From: Diplonema japonicum
Lineage: Eukaryota > Euglenozoa > Diplonemea > Diplonemida > Diplonemidae
NCBI GenBank assembly: GCA_964019335.1
Contig: OZ025648.1
Coordinates: forward strand, 558,001 to 622,000
Direction of reading: 5' to 3'
DNA length: 64,000 nucleotides
A program made the translations under genes and the position numbers. Below, piece by piece: positions 10,740-22,278 of this stretch. The notes under the pieces are model-generated. The model made no database searches. It saw nothing but the letters and a program-made list of their open reading frames with translations, and had not been told where the DNA came from. The first letter of the stretch is position 1. Each line of letters opens with the position of its first letter.

Positions 10740-11095
10740 TGTGGTTGAGACGCCCCTTCACTGGGATGCAGTTTCTTATACGATTTATTTTATTTTATTT
10801 TTTCCATAAAAAATACACACTAAACTCCCCCCCCCCCCCCCCCCCCTCTTTTTATAATAACCACAGAAAAAAAGAAGACTATGATGGGGGAGGGGGGAGA
10901 CAGAGAAATGGTTTATTGTTTTTTATTCTCTGAAAAGCAACGACCCTCCCACAGGAAAAAAAATCCACTTACATTTCTCTCTCTCACTCACTCCCCCCCC
11001 CCCCCCCCCCCCCCGATCTTATTTCCGTGAAAGACAACACATAAAGGCGAGGGGGGAGAACAAGGCTTTTATTAAAATTATCGTTTTTCTCTTTT
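10740..11095. other. Intergenic low-complexity spacer
   Basis: No gene seen. It contains C-runs of 20-25 nt on the plus strand, A/T-rich stretches and CTCT repeats. It separates the LYR gene start from the SF1/BBP stop. Confidence 0.7.
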
Positions 11096-11256
11096 TTACC
11101 TAGGACCAACATATTGTTGGCCCTGCCCAGGCATCATCCCAGGAGGAGGTGGAACGGTGTGCCCACCAGGCATGCCCGGAGGCGCCCCGGCCATGGGGGG
11201 AGGCGCACCATATGTGCCCGGCATACCAGGTGGAGGAGGCGGGGGTGCATTGCCCT

Positions 11257-11294
<38 letters not shown>

Positions 11295-12191
11295 CCCCAG
11301 CCTGCCGTACCTCGAGTTCGGACATGAATCGCATATATTCCGCATCTGCCGATGCGGTATTCCTCTGTGGGGCAGCGGCCATGGGGTTGAAAACCCCGGG
11401 CTGTGTGTTTATAAGTTTTGTTTTTTTTTTTTTTTTTTTTTCTTCCAAACCTGTTGTGCAGCGCCCTGTTTCCATGTCTCCTCTCTGTAGGTACCGTTGA
11501 GGATGGCAACTTCCTTCCTTTTCTCGTTTCTGAACTCGATGGCTTCCTTTCTGTCAGAGATGATGAACTCTATGCGTTCCACGCATTTGTGTAAAGCCTC
11601 TTCCGAAGGGGCGGTGATGTGACAATGAGGCGCGTCGTCCTCCCCTGCCCTGTGCTCCCCAGGGTTCTGTTTATTCTTAAGCATATCGGAGATACCCTTG
11701 CCCATCAATGAAATTTTACACCCGGTGGATTGTTGGAGCTCTTGGTGGGTTCTTCCACGTGCGCCAAGGATGGCACCGTATGCTCGGGATTGGATCTGTT
11801 CCTTCGTGAAGTAGATTTTTTTCGTGATCCGCGCTTCGGATTGAGCGTTCTTCTGGTTGATACGCGAAGACACGGCAAGAAGCTCCTGGACAAGCTTCAT
11901 TTTCTTCTCCTTAAACACCATCTGTGCGGTGTTGACTCGCTCCCCCTTGGCGTTGTATACGGGAGCCTCGTCCCGCTTCCTCTTTCGCAGATACCACTCG
12001 TCCTCCCTCTTCTGCTCTCCTATTCTGTTCATGTCTGCAAAGGCAGCACGTAACATGAAGACCCCCATGGCCTGTCCCTTGCACACAGTGAAAAGTTCAG
12101 GTGGTACGTACACCGGGACTGCGGGTGAGTGTTTTCTGTCTGCCGACCATCGTGGCATGGCAGGGTGCGTCACACTCATGTGGGGCATCAT
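11096..12191 (-). CDS. SF1: Splicing factor 1 / branchpoint-binding protein
   Basis: 329 aa from three exons: 12191-11451, 11400-11311, 11254-11096. The N-terminal helix hairpin (WYLRKRKRDEAPVYNAKGER) corresponds to the U2AF65-contacting SF1-HH region. It is followed by a KH-QUA2 domain (AYGAILGARGRTHQ, then GEDDAPHCHITA, then EVAILNGTYREE). A Pro/Gly/Met-rich tail (NAPPPPPPGMPG onwards) is typical of SF1. No CCHC zinc knuckle follows the KH domain, as in the shorter forms. Intron 1 (GTTTGG...ACACAG, 50 nt) and intron 2 (GTACGG...AACAG, 56 nt) both contain long A-runs, which is notable for the gene that recognises branchpoints. The start was chosen at the first ATG after an A-run. Confidence 0.9.
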
Positions 12192-12312
12192 TTTTTTTTT
12201 TTTTTTTTTCTTACCCTGTTTGGTGATGTGTAGAAGAAGGAAAAAAAAAAGAAAAAAAAGAAAAGACGGTGAGGGGAGGGGAGGTACTAACAAATAGAAA
12301 AATTCTTTCTTT

Positions 12313-12525
12313 TCAGTCTCGTTTCCTTTTTGGTCCTTCCGAAGAACAGGTGCTTGTTCCCAGTCCCATGGCCACCCTCATCAGGACTTCTGACGGTATC
12401 TTTCTCAGCTCGTGTACTGCCTCGTCGGATCCTGCTGCTGCTGCCTCCTCAAGCAGAGGGACAGCCTCAGCAAGCAGCCCTCTTGATATCAACAACCTCG
12501 CATCAGCGACAGAGGCAACGGGCAT
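12313..12525 (-). CDS. Small hypothetical protein
   Basis: 70 aa, single exon. An amphipathic helix pair rich in Ala/Leu/Glu (LLAEAVPLLEEAAAAGSDEA) resembles a single TPR or SEL1-type repeat, and the tail is basic (GPKRKRD). It is set apart from the homopolymer background by normal codon use. No AG or A-run precedes the ATG, unlike many neighbours. It could be the last exon of a longer gene, or not a gene. Confidence 0.35.
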   Translation of the reverse strand: MPVASVADARLLISRGLLAEAVPLLEEAAAAGSDEAVHELRKIPSEVLMRVAMGLGTSTCSSEGPKRKRD

Positions 12526-12559
12526 AGATAGGGGGTGGGGATGGGGAGAAGAATAAAAA

Positions 12560-12594
12560 GAAAATAATCGACGTGAAACAAGTCTTAAAATACT

Positions 12595-12628
<34 letters not shown>

Positions 12629-13689
12629 CTTCTTCTTTTCTTCCCCTAAAGGACCACAAAACTTTCAATTACAGCTGTCATTCTGTGCCTTGAACTCTAG
12701 AATTAGGTCAGATGGAGCTTGTTGGGAACATCCCCCCCGGGTGGAAAAATGAAAGGGCACAAAAACTTTTTTTTGATGCCCATCATACTCCTTTTGGGTA
12801 AACGAGTCTTAGGTAAAATTGCCACATTTCCGAAGGGCGCAAAAAGGCTGTTTCGTCTGTCCTTTAGGGGTATTGTGTACTGTGTAACAAGGGGGGGGGG
12901 GGGGGGGGGAGAAGAAGAAGAAGAAGAAGAAGAAGAAGAGGGGAAGAGTGAGAAAGAGAGAGAGAGAAAGTATATAAAAGGGGGGGGGGGATAATAAATT
13001 TTGTACCGGACCCGATATCCGTCGCTCATTTATACTTGGTGGAATACCCAAGGATGAAGCAGGAAAGCAAGGTGCGGGGGGGGAAGAGCGTGTTTTGCAA
13101 AACAGAACAAAGGAACCCAGCTGTTTCCTCTTTTGCGCACGAAAAGGGAAGACAGACAATCTGGGCGAGACACACTACACGGCTGTGGTTCGAGGAGAAA
13201 GAACGGCCTCCTGTGGCCGTGTATCACCGCAGGATAGTTAACCAATAACAAATACTAAATAGAACAAACTGAGATGGCGGGTTTCCAAATGCTTATTGAA
13301 AATTTCAAATGGTAACACGCAGTAAGGGGGGGAAAGGGCAAAAAAAAAAAAAGAAAAAAAGAAAAAAAGAAAAAAAGAAAAAAAACTAAAGCACCCTCTC
13401 TCCTTTAACTTCAGTCCCCACCAGGAAGTAGCCAAGAAAATACAGAAAAATATCCAGAGGGCAAAAAAGAGAACAAAAAAGGTGTCTTTGAAGGGAACCT
13501 GCGCCGATGTGACAGGATCGCCTAAAAAAAGAGGGGGGGGAGGGGGGGAGGGAAAAATAGAATTTCTTTTTCTTTCGAGAAATTTGTTATAAGAGGGTTG
13601 CGGAGGGGGGAGGAAGAAACAGAACCGAGAAAAAAAAAAAGAAAGAAAAAAACAGGGGGTAAAAAAAAAATTTTTTTTTTCCTCCTTTT
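12560..13689. other. Intergenic homopolymer/microsatellite region
   Basis: T-runs, G-runs, (GAA)n at about 12910-12940 and purine-rich strings; no credible gene. It includes one copy of a 46-bp dispersed element (13481-13526). Confidence 0.7.
13481..13526. repeat. 46-bp dispersed element, copy 1
   Basis: The segment TGTCTTTGAAGGGAACCTGC ... ATGTGACAGGATCGCCTAA recurs almost unchanged at 21998-22042. Both copies are flanked by A-rich sequence and both lie 150-280 nt downstream of a minus-strand gene end. The nature is unknown. Confidence 0.7.
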
Positions 13690-14892
13690 CTACTGACACG
13701 CTATTTTTGCCTCCTTCACGGTTGCCCAGCGTTTCTTTGCAGCCTCCTCGTCACAGGGTATACTGGGTTTTTCAAAGTGGAAATCGTCCCTGCAAATATC
13801 GTTCATGAGCACGGCTGCCTCCGCCTGGAAAAATCGATTATAATGCGCCCCATCGTGGGTGTGCTTGGACCCGTTTCTCGTCATTGAAGTGGCATCAAAC
13901 ACATCAACATTCTCACACGCTGCCACCATCAGCAGCGCCTCACGGTACACCCCAGCCTTCTTAGGAGAATTACACCTCCGACACCTCTGGTTCGGCGAAC
14001 AGTTCGACTCTGTGTGGAGCCAGTGCAACGGGATGATCGTCAGCTTCGCTGTTGGTTTCATCAAGGATTTGATGAATCTTACACGGGATTTTAAATTATT
14101 ATAAAAATGAATGGGGGATCGGTGATGAGCACCCATATCCCACATCCCTGAGCTTACGTATATGTGGTCGCTTTTTTTCATGCTTTCAATCGATGATGGG
14201 TCTTTAAAAGCTCCTGCGTAAAGAGCGGATGGTGTCCAATAGAACTCGAGCATGCCCTTGCCCATGACGAATCGGCGGGAGCGTTCGTCGCACCAAGTTT
14301 TTGGGACTCTACCTGGACGGTCGCATGTTGAGAACTTCACAGTGCGTCTGGAGGATAAGGTTCGTGTCAGCTTCTTGACTGTGTCACGCAGCAAGGAGTC
14401 TCCATACAGAGCCACACGCTTGCCCTTACCCATGTTGGCCAGGCATTTGTTCATATTGAACTTCCAGGGTAGGACACATGTTTCTGGTTTCCAAAGTGTC
14501 CATTGCGCGATGCTAATTAGCTTTCCAGAAGTTGCCTCGTTGAAATTCGTGCATTGTTTCAGGTTTTTTTGTTGTTGTTCAGTTGGAACGGCTGGTTGCG
14601 GGGTCTCAGGGGTGGTGGTTTCTTCCGTGACTTTTTCCACGTAGCTCTCGTCCACATTATCTGCCGCGTCCCATTTGTTTATTTTCTCGTCGCCGGACGG
14701 TGACGGAGATGGGGATGAAATGGTGGCGCTGAGAACGGGCAGTTTAGTCACCGGAACTTTCGGTTTGAACACTGTTGATATCGCTATGCCTATCACAATG
14801 CCGACGACCAACAAGCACATTCCCCTCCCGAATGAGGATCCTGTTTTCCCAGGTTGCTTCACTACAACTGCTGGCATGGTGTGGTGGACCAT
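13690..14892 (-). CDS. Type II membrane PC-esterase/SGNH-like protein
   Basis: 400 aa, single exon. A transmembrane signal anchor lies at about residues 25-43 (LLVVGIVIGIAISTVF), followed by a Ser/Thr/Pro-rich stem. The lumenal domain carries an SGNH/PC-esterase pattern: a GDS block (VALYGDSLLRDT) near residue 161, and a C-terminal DGAHYNR that supplies the catalytic Asp-x-x-His. This arrangement fits TBL/NXPE/CAS1-type acyl-transferases or esterases of the secretory pathway that act on glycans, though the substrate cannot be predicted. Cys-rich pairs (CSPNQRCRRC) suggest disulfides. The ATG directly follows an A-run. Confidence 0.7.
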   Translation of the reverse strand: MVHHTMPAVVVKQPGKTGSSFGRGMCLLVVGIVIGIAISTVFKPKVPVTKLPVLSATISSPSPSPSGDEKINKWDAADNVDESYVEKVTEETTTPETPQPAVPTEQQQKNLKQCTNFNEATSGKLISIAQWTLWKPETCVLPWKFNMNKCLANMGKGKRVALYGDSLLRDTVKKLTRTLSSRRTVKFSTCDRPGRVPKTWCDERSRRFVMGKGMLEFYWTPSALYAGAFKDPSSIESMKKSDHIYVSSGMWDMGAHHRSPIHFYNNLKSRVRFIKSLMKPTAKLTIIPLHWLHTESNCSPNQRCRRCNSPKKAGVYREALLMVAACENVDVFDATSMTRNGSKHTHDGAHYNRFFQAEAAVLMNDICRDDFHFEKPSIPCDEEAAKKRWATVKEAKIACQ

Positions 14893-15111
14893 TTTTTTTT
14901 TTTTTTTGAGCTTTTTTTTTTTCTTTTGAAAAAATATTTTATTCTTTCATTTTACCGAGGGGGGGTGCGAGAAAAAAAAAGAAGGAAAAAAGAAAGGGGG
15001 ACTAGATGGAGAAATAATAAAGAAAAAAAAGGAAAACAAAAAAAACAAAAAAAAGAAGAAGAAGAGGTAGGAAGGAGAAGGGAGGGGGGGGGGAGAAAGA
15101 GTTCGGTGGGG

Positions 15112-15156
<45 letters not shown>

Positions 15157-16163
15157 CCGTTTGGTGTGTGTGTTTGTGTGCGTGTGGGTGAGAAACTGCA
15201 TGTTGGGAAGAAAGGGAATTATGCCTGAAACTCTTCTTTTTGTTTGTATTTTACAGTGTTTTGGGATCGTTATTTATTTATTCTTTTTTTTTTTTTTTTT
15301 TTTTTTTCGTCGATTCAAAAAAAAAAAAAAAAATCGTTTTTTAAAAGTTTAGTACAGGAGTGGAGAAAGGAAAGGAATAAAAAGAGTGAGGAGAAGGGGA
15401 AATAAAAAGGTGAGGGGGGGGAATAAAAAAAAAACACTAAAAAAACCCCCGTTGTGGTTTGTGTGCGCAGCAGTATGTAATTTTTTTTTCTTTTCTTTTT
15501 TTTTCTTTTTTTGACCCTTCCCTTCTGTGTTTCTTCAAAAACAAATTATTGAATGTTTTCTTTCTTTTTTCTTTAACACTGAAATCAGAAATGGGTTCGC
15601 AGCACCAAAAGGACAAGGGGGTCGTTTAGAGGGGAAGAAGAAGGGGAAAAAGAAGGGGAGAGGGGGGGGAAAAAAACGTAAGCCGTTCACCACCAATACC
15701 TGTTTTCCCTTCCCGTCGCTTTTTCTTTCTCACCTCTTATCGAGATGCTAAAGAAAAAAAAAAACCATAAAAGAAAAAAAAGAAAATTCAAATGGGTTAT
15801 TTTTTTTTTTCTTTCTTCAATTCTTTTTTTTTTCCCTTGTTACGATTGTTGTGTTTTTATATAAAAAAAAAACTCGAAGAGGAAGAGAAAAAAACCGGTT
15901 TTTTTTCTTTTTTTTTTCTTCTTTTTTTTTAAATTTAAACTTTTATATTTTCTTTTTTTGGTTTCTTCTTTATAAAAAAAGCACAGAAAAGGAGGGAGAG
16001 GTATCTTCTTTTAGAGAGGGAAAAAAAAGGGGGGGGATAATAAAAAAGGTAAGAGTAATAAAAAAAAATGTAAGAAAAAGAAAATAGCACAAATAAAAAG
16101 ATTTAAAAAAAAAAAAAAAACAAGACGAAAAGTTTTTTCTTTCAAGAAAAAGGGAGTTAAGTT
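14893..16163. other. Intergenic homopolymer region
   Basis: Dominated by A-, T- and G-runs, including a T-run of about 40 nt at 15113-15156, GT repeats at 15165-15190 and purine tracts. No gene was recognised; open frames here are low-complexity artefacts. Confidence 0.75.
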
Positions 16164-16257
16164 CTACTGCTCATCCTTGGCGAGCCTTTTTGCAACATCT
16201 GCCCAAGAGGCAGAGGGAGCGCTTCCAGCAGAAGTTTGAGCAGGAGCAGGAGCAGTG

Positions 16258-16292
<35 letters not shown>

Positions 16293-18139
16293 CCTGTAAA
16301 GCATACCTCTTGTGGTTCTTCAACACGCATAGTAGGCTTCTTTGAGGGTTCTTCAGCAGGAGAAGTTTGGGGTGTGCCCTTCTTGGATCCTTTTCCTTCG
16401 CCCTTTCTCCGTTTCTTCTCACCTTGGTCCCCACCCTTCTTCCCAGAACCTCTCCCCCCACGGCCCTCAGCACCCCGGCCGCCTCTCCCCTTGCTTTCTC
16501 CTTTACTCCCTTTTCCTTCCTTCTTTGTTTTTTTATCCACAGGTTGTGTACTTTTTTGCACAGACCCACCCGGGACTACAAGCGTGCCTCCAGTAAGGCC
16601 TGCTCGGTACTGTTTTTTTATTTATTTTTTTTTTCCTAAAGCCATACCTGCAGGAAAGGGGTGCTGGGCACCCGTACGTCCTGAGCGTGCACTACAGCCT
16701 CTGCGAAGGTTTTTTTACGATCTTCGCTGTTGTCCTCTTCAGCAGGGGTTGCTTCCGCAACAGGCTCTGCTTTGGGTTCTTCTTCCTTCTTCTCTTCCTC
16801 GAGCGGTTTTTCCTTCGGTGTGTCCGTCTCGCTCACCGCGGACATGACTGCCTTCTTCTTGTTCCCCTTCTTTGCTGCTTCAAGGAAGTCCGTGTCCTTC
16901 TTCTTCACAGGTTTGATCAGCTCGATGCTGTAGTCGGGTGTTGCCAGTGCCACGCCACACCCCGCCAGCTCAGGCTTCAAGGATGCCGCTAGCGAGGCGC
17001 TTGCCTTGAGCTTGTTCCCAAAGGCCTCCAGCTTGGAGATGATTTCTTCTTTGCTCCACTTGATCACCTCTGCGGGGGGGGAAGGAAAAAAAAATTGGTT
17101 TTTTTTTATTTTTTTGTTTTTTTAGTGTGTACCCTTCTCGTACAGCCCATCTGCCTGCACCAATGTCGGGAAGTCCTCAGCTGTGAACACAGGCTTCTTC
17201 TCTTCCGCTTGCACCTGCGGAGGAGGGCCCTTCTTCCCCCCCTTCTTCCCACCCTTCATCCCCTTCTTGCCCATCCCCTTCCCTCCCTTGCCGTCCATCT
17301 TCATCTGCTGGAGATAAGATGTATAACTGCAAGGGAACCAGTGGGGCGAGCTGTACCCGCTGGTGTCTTGAGCTGCGAAAAAGATTATTTGCTTTTTTTT
17401 TTTCATGATGCCATCATACCGTAGCCGGAGAAAGGGTCAGCAAACATCATGCCGTAGTGGCCCTGGTGCTGGTGCTGATGGTGCTGGTGATGGTGGTGGT
17501 GGTGGTGGTGGTGATGGAAATGCTGCTGCGCCTCGTGCTGGATGTGCTCTGCGATCTCATGCTTAGCTACAAGCATGTTGATCCCCATGGACTCGTTCTT
17601 AATACGCGCCCGGATGGGCTGGTCACGGAGCTTGGAGGAGATGGCGAGACGGTGCATGGCGGAGGTCTATTTTAGTTTTATATTAACCCCCCTCCCCTTC
17701 CCCTCCCCCCCCTCCACAATACCTCTTCTTCAGTTGAGAAGACCAAAAATCGCATGTTGTTAACTTCCCGTTTAATAGTGGCGGGCTTGGTGGTGAAGAT
17801 GGCGAGCAGCTCTTCGTCTGTGACATCATCAGGAACCTCTCGTAGGATGACGGTGGTTCTGAGAGCCGGTTTGATGTTGGCCGGTGCTATGAGCATCTCG
17901 CTGCTGTCTTCGTCAAGCCTCAGCACATCGCTGCTCTTGACAATGTCTACTAGTTCTTCTTTGCTCTGACACAAGTCGCGGATCCTAGGGAAGCTCGCCA
18001 CCACGTCCAGCGGGACCCTCAGCTTGCTATCCATTTTGCTGTACAGGTAGAAGTCGGTCTGCAAGTTCCGTGGGCTCAGGTAGAATTCGACTTGCTCCTT
18101 CAATTTCAACTTGACTCTGTCTGCCGCATCCCCTGCCAT
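16164..18139 (-). CDS. La-related RNA-binding protein (LARP4/LARP6 type)
   Basis: 574 aa from six exons: 18139-17723, 17666-17420, 17372-17133, 17069-16648, 16609-16307, 16259-16164. All five introns are 38-63 nt, with donors GTATTG, GTATGA, GTACAC, GTATGG and GTATGC. A La motif occupies about residues 8-95 (QVEFYLSPRNLQTDFYLYSK; RIRDLCQSKEELVDIVKSS). An RRM follows (TTVILREVPDDVTDEELLAI; MRFLVFSTEEE), ending in the LARP-style QPIRARIKN. Downstream are a His-rich stretch of about 10 His with Gln, a Gly/Lys-rich stretch, FTAEDFPTL and a basic tail ending WADVAKRLAKDEQ. It probably binds mRNA 3' ends or A-rich RNA and affects translation or stability; this is family inference. An AG directly precedes the ATG. 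Confidence 0.85.
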
Positions 18140-18164
18140 CTTGTGGTCAATATATATGTGTTTT

Positions 18165-18207
<43 letters not shown>

Positions 18208-18730
18208 TGGTGTGTTCCCTTTAAAAGTGTTACAATTGAAATTTTTAAGGAAAACATGATGCTGTAATATATCGGGGGGGGGGATGTAAAAAATAATTAT
18301 TTATGACAATATGTGTTTGTTGTTCGCACGAGCAAAAAAAAAAAGTTTTAAAAAGTTGCGAAAGTTTTTTTTTCTCTTTTTTTGCTCGGCACAAGTTGCA
18401 TATAGTTATAAAATCATTTCTTGATAAATACTTGTAACAAAAAAAAAATGAAAAGGGACAGCCAACCATATTTAAAGGCTTTCTGGTTTATGGTGGGGGA
18501 GGGGGAGAACCCCACTGTGGCGATAAAGGGGCTTTGAAAAAAAGAAAAAAAGATGCCCCTTTTTCATTTTTTTTTTCTTATTGCCTCGAAGTGGGGTTTC
18601 CCCCCTCCCACATGTAGTTAAGAGAATAAAGCGGGGGAGAAGAAAAAAAAAAGGGGTGGGGAGAGAAAAGTACCGGTGTCAGCCAGAGATTCATCCACTT
18701 CCTTCCTTTTTCTTTGCCCTCATTTATTTG

Positions 18731-18762
<32 letters not shown>

Positions 18763-19179
18763 CTTTCTCTCGGAGAGAGGAGAACTTTAGAAGGTGAAGT
18801 AAGGTGACAAAGGTAGAAACAGGATACAAAAAAGGGAGGGGAGAAGCTGAGAAAAAAAAGGGGAAAAAAAAAGAGACAGGAAGAAAGCAAAAATACAAAC
18901 GAGAAACAGACTGAAGCAAGAATTATTATGTAAAGAGAAGAAAAAAAAAAAAGAGGAAAAAAAAATCCACAGGAAAATCTGTAAGTCAATACACATGTAA
19001 CCTGGTCCACATAAATGAAGAGAATCACACAGAGATACACACATTTATAAGAAAAAGAAAAAAAATACAAAGCTATTTTGATAATCTTTAACACATTTCA
19101 CTCCACCACCAATCACACCAAAACACACCGACTCCGGTTCGGCGGAAGGATTTTTTTTTTCCTTTTTTTTTTTTTTTTT
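18140..19179. other. Intergenic homopolymer region
   Basis: T-, A- and GA-rich low-complexity sequence with runs up to about 30 nt; no gene seen. Confidence 0.75.
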
Positions 19180-20187
19180 TCAAAAAAGTTTTGGAGGCAC
19201 CATGCAGGTTACCATGATCTGCCCGTTAACAGACTTCACAGAAGGCGGGGGGGAATAGGCATGGGGAGACGCAGATCTAGAATGCAAAGGGCTGTAAGAG
19301 TTGTAATGTGGCTGAACAGGCGGCGGGCGCACTGGAGGCGCGGAGACATGGGTACGGTAAGAAGCAATCGACACAGGGGGCCGGACCTCCGTCCCTGGGG
19401 CTGGCTGGCTGCGGAAAGAAGTTGAGTACTCGGACAACTGCTGCGGAGGGATGCTGTAAGTGGAAGGCGGGATGTAAGGCAGACTTTTCGACGGCGAAGG
19501 AGAATAATACTCGGGATCAAAAACAGCATCCTGATGCATTGTAGGCGAAGAGTGGGAATACCCACCACCACCACCACCACCACCACTATTCCTTACCACA
19601 CTGTGATTATTCCTATAACTATCGATCGGAGGGGAATAAGATGTGTTGTTGTTGTTGTTGTTGTTGTTGCTGGAGTACTTCGCATCACCTGATGTGATAG
19701 GTCTTGACCGTTTCCCTGACTTCCACAACCTCATCTTTTCTTCAGGCGTCATATACCCAGCGGTCTTTACTAGATCCGCGTGTTCTTTTAAAACGGTGGG
19801 ACCGACATCATTGCATCTGAAGGGACCTCCCTTTAACTGCCTTAACATATTCTCAAGCATACCGGGGTGGGACCCGGTGGGGGTGTTTCTGGTGTCGTTG
19901 AGGATGTCTAGGTAGAGGGAGGGTTCCCTTGCACCGGGCTTCATGGTCAGGACGAGTTGCGTGCCGCTTTTGTACATTTCAGCGATGTCGTCTATCTTGC
20001 AAACTCTGCAGAGATCTCCGTCCATGTTGCTGAGATACAAGATAGTATTTGTCAGGATTAACACGCGGGTGACCTTCCAGCTGAAGGTCCTGCACACCTT
20101 CTTCACCACCCAGCACAATACAGCATCACGAATGTCAATCCCGAGCTTCTGTCTTAAATTATTATCAATTTGGATAATTGGGAGCAT
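19180..20187 (-). CDS. PH-like domain protein with disordered tail
   Basis: 335 aa, single exon. Residues about 10-110 have a PH/TH1-like beta pattern (KVTRVLILTNTILYLSNMDG, then LCRVCKIDDIAEMY and LSLYLDILN-like strands). This resembles the lipid- or protein-binding PH-like modules found in many protist proteins. A middle segment (YMTPEEKMRLWKSGKR) is followed by low complexity: Asn-run, Gly-run, then a Ser/Pro/Tyr-rich tail. The (GTT)n and (CCA)n microsatellites at 19560-19670 encode the Asn- and Gly-runs. Specific function unknown. Confidence 0.6.
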   Translation of the reverse strand: MLPIIQIDNNLRQKLGIDIRDAVLCWVVKKVCRTFSWKVTRVLILTNTILYLSNMDGDLCRVCKIDDIAEMYKSGTQLVLTMKPGAREPSLYLDILNDTRNTPTGSHPGMLENMLRQLKGGPFRCNDVGPTVLKEHADLVKTAGYMTPEEKMRLWKSGKRSRPITSGDAKYSSNNNNNNNNTSYSPPIDSYRNNHSVVRNSGGGGGGGGYSHSSPTMHQDAVFDPEYYSPSPSKSLPYIPPSTYSIPPQQLSEYSTSFRSQPAPGTEVRPPVSIASYRTHVSAPPVRPPPVQPHYNSYSPLHSRSASPHAYSPPPSVKSVNGQIMVTCMVPPKLF

Positions 20188-22278
20188 AATCGTGGTTTTT
20201 TTTTCTTTTTTTTTTTTTCTGTTATACTAAACTTTTTTACGAAAAAAAAAATTTGGAATAAAATCCTTTGCAAATGAGGAAAATAAGGAAGGAAAGGGGG
20301 GGGGGGGGGGGGGAGAATGGGGATTGAGGGGGGTAAAGAAAACAGAAAAGTAGGACATAATAACGGTGGTGAGCACGCTACGAGTGGGAGGGGGGATAAA
20401 AAAAAGTGGTGAAAGGGTTCTTTTCTTTTTTTTTGGTTTTTGTTTGCTTTTTTTTCCCCTCCTATATAAAAAAGGGGGGGTGGAAAAAGAATAATACTGT
20501 AAAAAAAGAAAAAGGGGAAACAAAGAAAAAAAAAGAAACTATCACCGAAGAGCGGATTTCGTTTTCTTTTTTCCCCCCCCCTTTTTTTTTCCTTTCTCTG
20601 CTGAGGCAATATCTCGAACTACCTACCCACCAAAAAAAAAAAGAAAAAAAGAAAAAAACACCCAGAAGGGTGATTTTTCCTTTTGCAGCATAAAAAAAAG
20701 GGTTTTGTTTTGTCTGTTCTCTCCCCCCCCCCCCCCCCTCCCTCTTCGGCTCAAGTAGGTAGTTTTTCCTACGAGAAGTGATTCTATAGGATATCCCGAT
20801 GAATCTTTTTTTTTTTTGAGGTTTTTTCCCCCTTTTCTCCCTTTCTTTTTCGCAAAGGAAGACTGGGAGGAGGGGGAATAAAGAGACTGGTTCGCAGTAA
20901 CTTTTCTTCTTCTTTTTTTTTTTTATTTTGTGTACAAACTTTTTTTCCCCTCTCCCAGAGCAGCACTTCCTTATTCGATAAGTATCCAGGAAAAAGTTCC
21001 AGTTTTTTTTTTGGGGGGGTTTTCCGGTCACGCTCTTCTCTTTCTTCTCTTCATTCTATTGTAATTTTGCAAGGCCAGACTTGTAGGGGACGGGACATTA
21101 AGAAAAAAAAAATTGACCCTTCTCTCTTTACCTAATAACCCCCCCAACTTTTTTTTTTGTCCTCCCATTTGTGATCCTCTCTTTTTCTAGAGGGCCGCAG
21201 ACGAAGGGTGTCGGCTAAAGGGCTAATGTTGATATTTTTTTTTTTCCCCTTCCTATATAGCCTTGTCGTGAATTTTATTTTTATCTACTTGTACCTTAAC
21301 ACCGCAATTACATGGAGAGCAAAGAGGGGACGGAGAGACGGAAAATAGGAGAGGGCCAAAAAAAAAGAAGTGGGAATTGAAAGTGAGGTAGGGGGGGGGG
21401 GGGGGGGGGGGGGTCGTCGTAAGCGGCAAAGAAAAAAAGAAAAAAGTGTTAAATCAGGAAAGGTGCTGCGCATCGCACTCTCCTTTCTACCCCCCCCTCT
21501 TTTTTGTGAAGCCCAGAAAAAGAAAAGAGGGGGGGGGGGGAAAGCCCCGGGGTTCTTTTCTTTCTCTTATACCTTTTTTTATTTCTTTCTTTTTCCTTCT
21601 CTTTTGAGAAAGAAAAAGAAAACACCAATGAAAAAGAGAGACAATCATAGAAAAAAAAACAACAACAAAAAAAGAAAGAGAATAGAAGAAAAGAAGGAAA
21701 AGGAAAAAAAATAAGGAACCCCTCATTTCCTCCTTTTTCCCCAGTACATACAAAAAAAATGTTTATACCTAATAATAATAGTATTTTCTTTCTTTATTTG
21801 TTCTTGTGGGGGGGGGGGGGGGGGGTACACATCCCTTTTTTCGGTTTTTTTATTTTAATACACCCCCCACCCTTCCCCATCTTTAAAAAGATGTACATAG
21901 GTATTGACCCCTCTTTTTTTTTTGCCATCATGAATATGATATAGCAGCAACAGAGGTGAGGAACCTCTTTTGTTTTCGCACACATTGAAAAAAAAAAGAT
22001 GTCTTTGAAGGGAACCTGCAGTATGTGACAGGATCGCCTAAAAAGAAAAAAAAAAGAAGAACAAAAAAATGAATCCGTATAGAGAATAGACTTTTTCGAC
22101 TTTCCCACATCTCTTTTATTTTCCTTTCTTTCTTCTTTTTTTTTTTTTTTTTTTTTTCTTTTGTATCCATTGCCCTCTTTTTTTTTTTTTTTTTTTCCGG
22201 CACTTTTTCAAAAAAAAAAAAAAAAAAAAAATCTGAACCTAGATAACGTATCTATAATAACCGACCTTTTTTTTTTTT
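20188..22278. other. Intergenic low-complexity region, 2.1 kb
   Basis: Long alternating purine and pyrimidine tracts, with C- and G-runs of 15-20 nt (20712, 21390, 21810). It contains copy 2 of the 46-bp dispersed element. No gene recognised. Confidence 0.75.
21998..22042. repeat. 46-bp dispersed element, copy 2
   Basis: Matches 13481-13526 at about 42 of 46 positions; the differences cluster in the centre (GCGCCG versus GCAGT). It lies about 240 nt beyond the PB1 gene stop. Confidence 0.7.

Noticed and set aside
14947-15352. Several long open frames in homopolymers
   Set aside because: Poly-Lys/poly-Phe translations of A/T-runs; no start context or domain.
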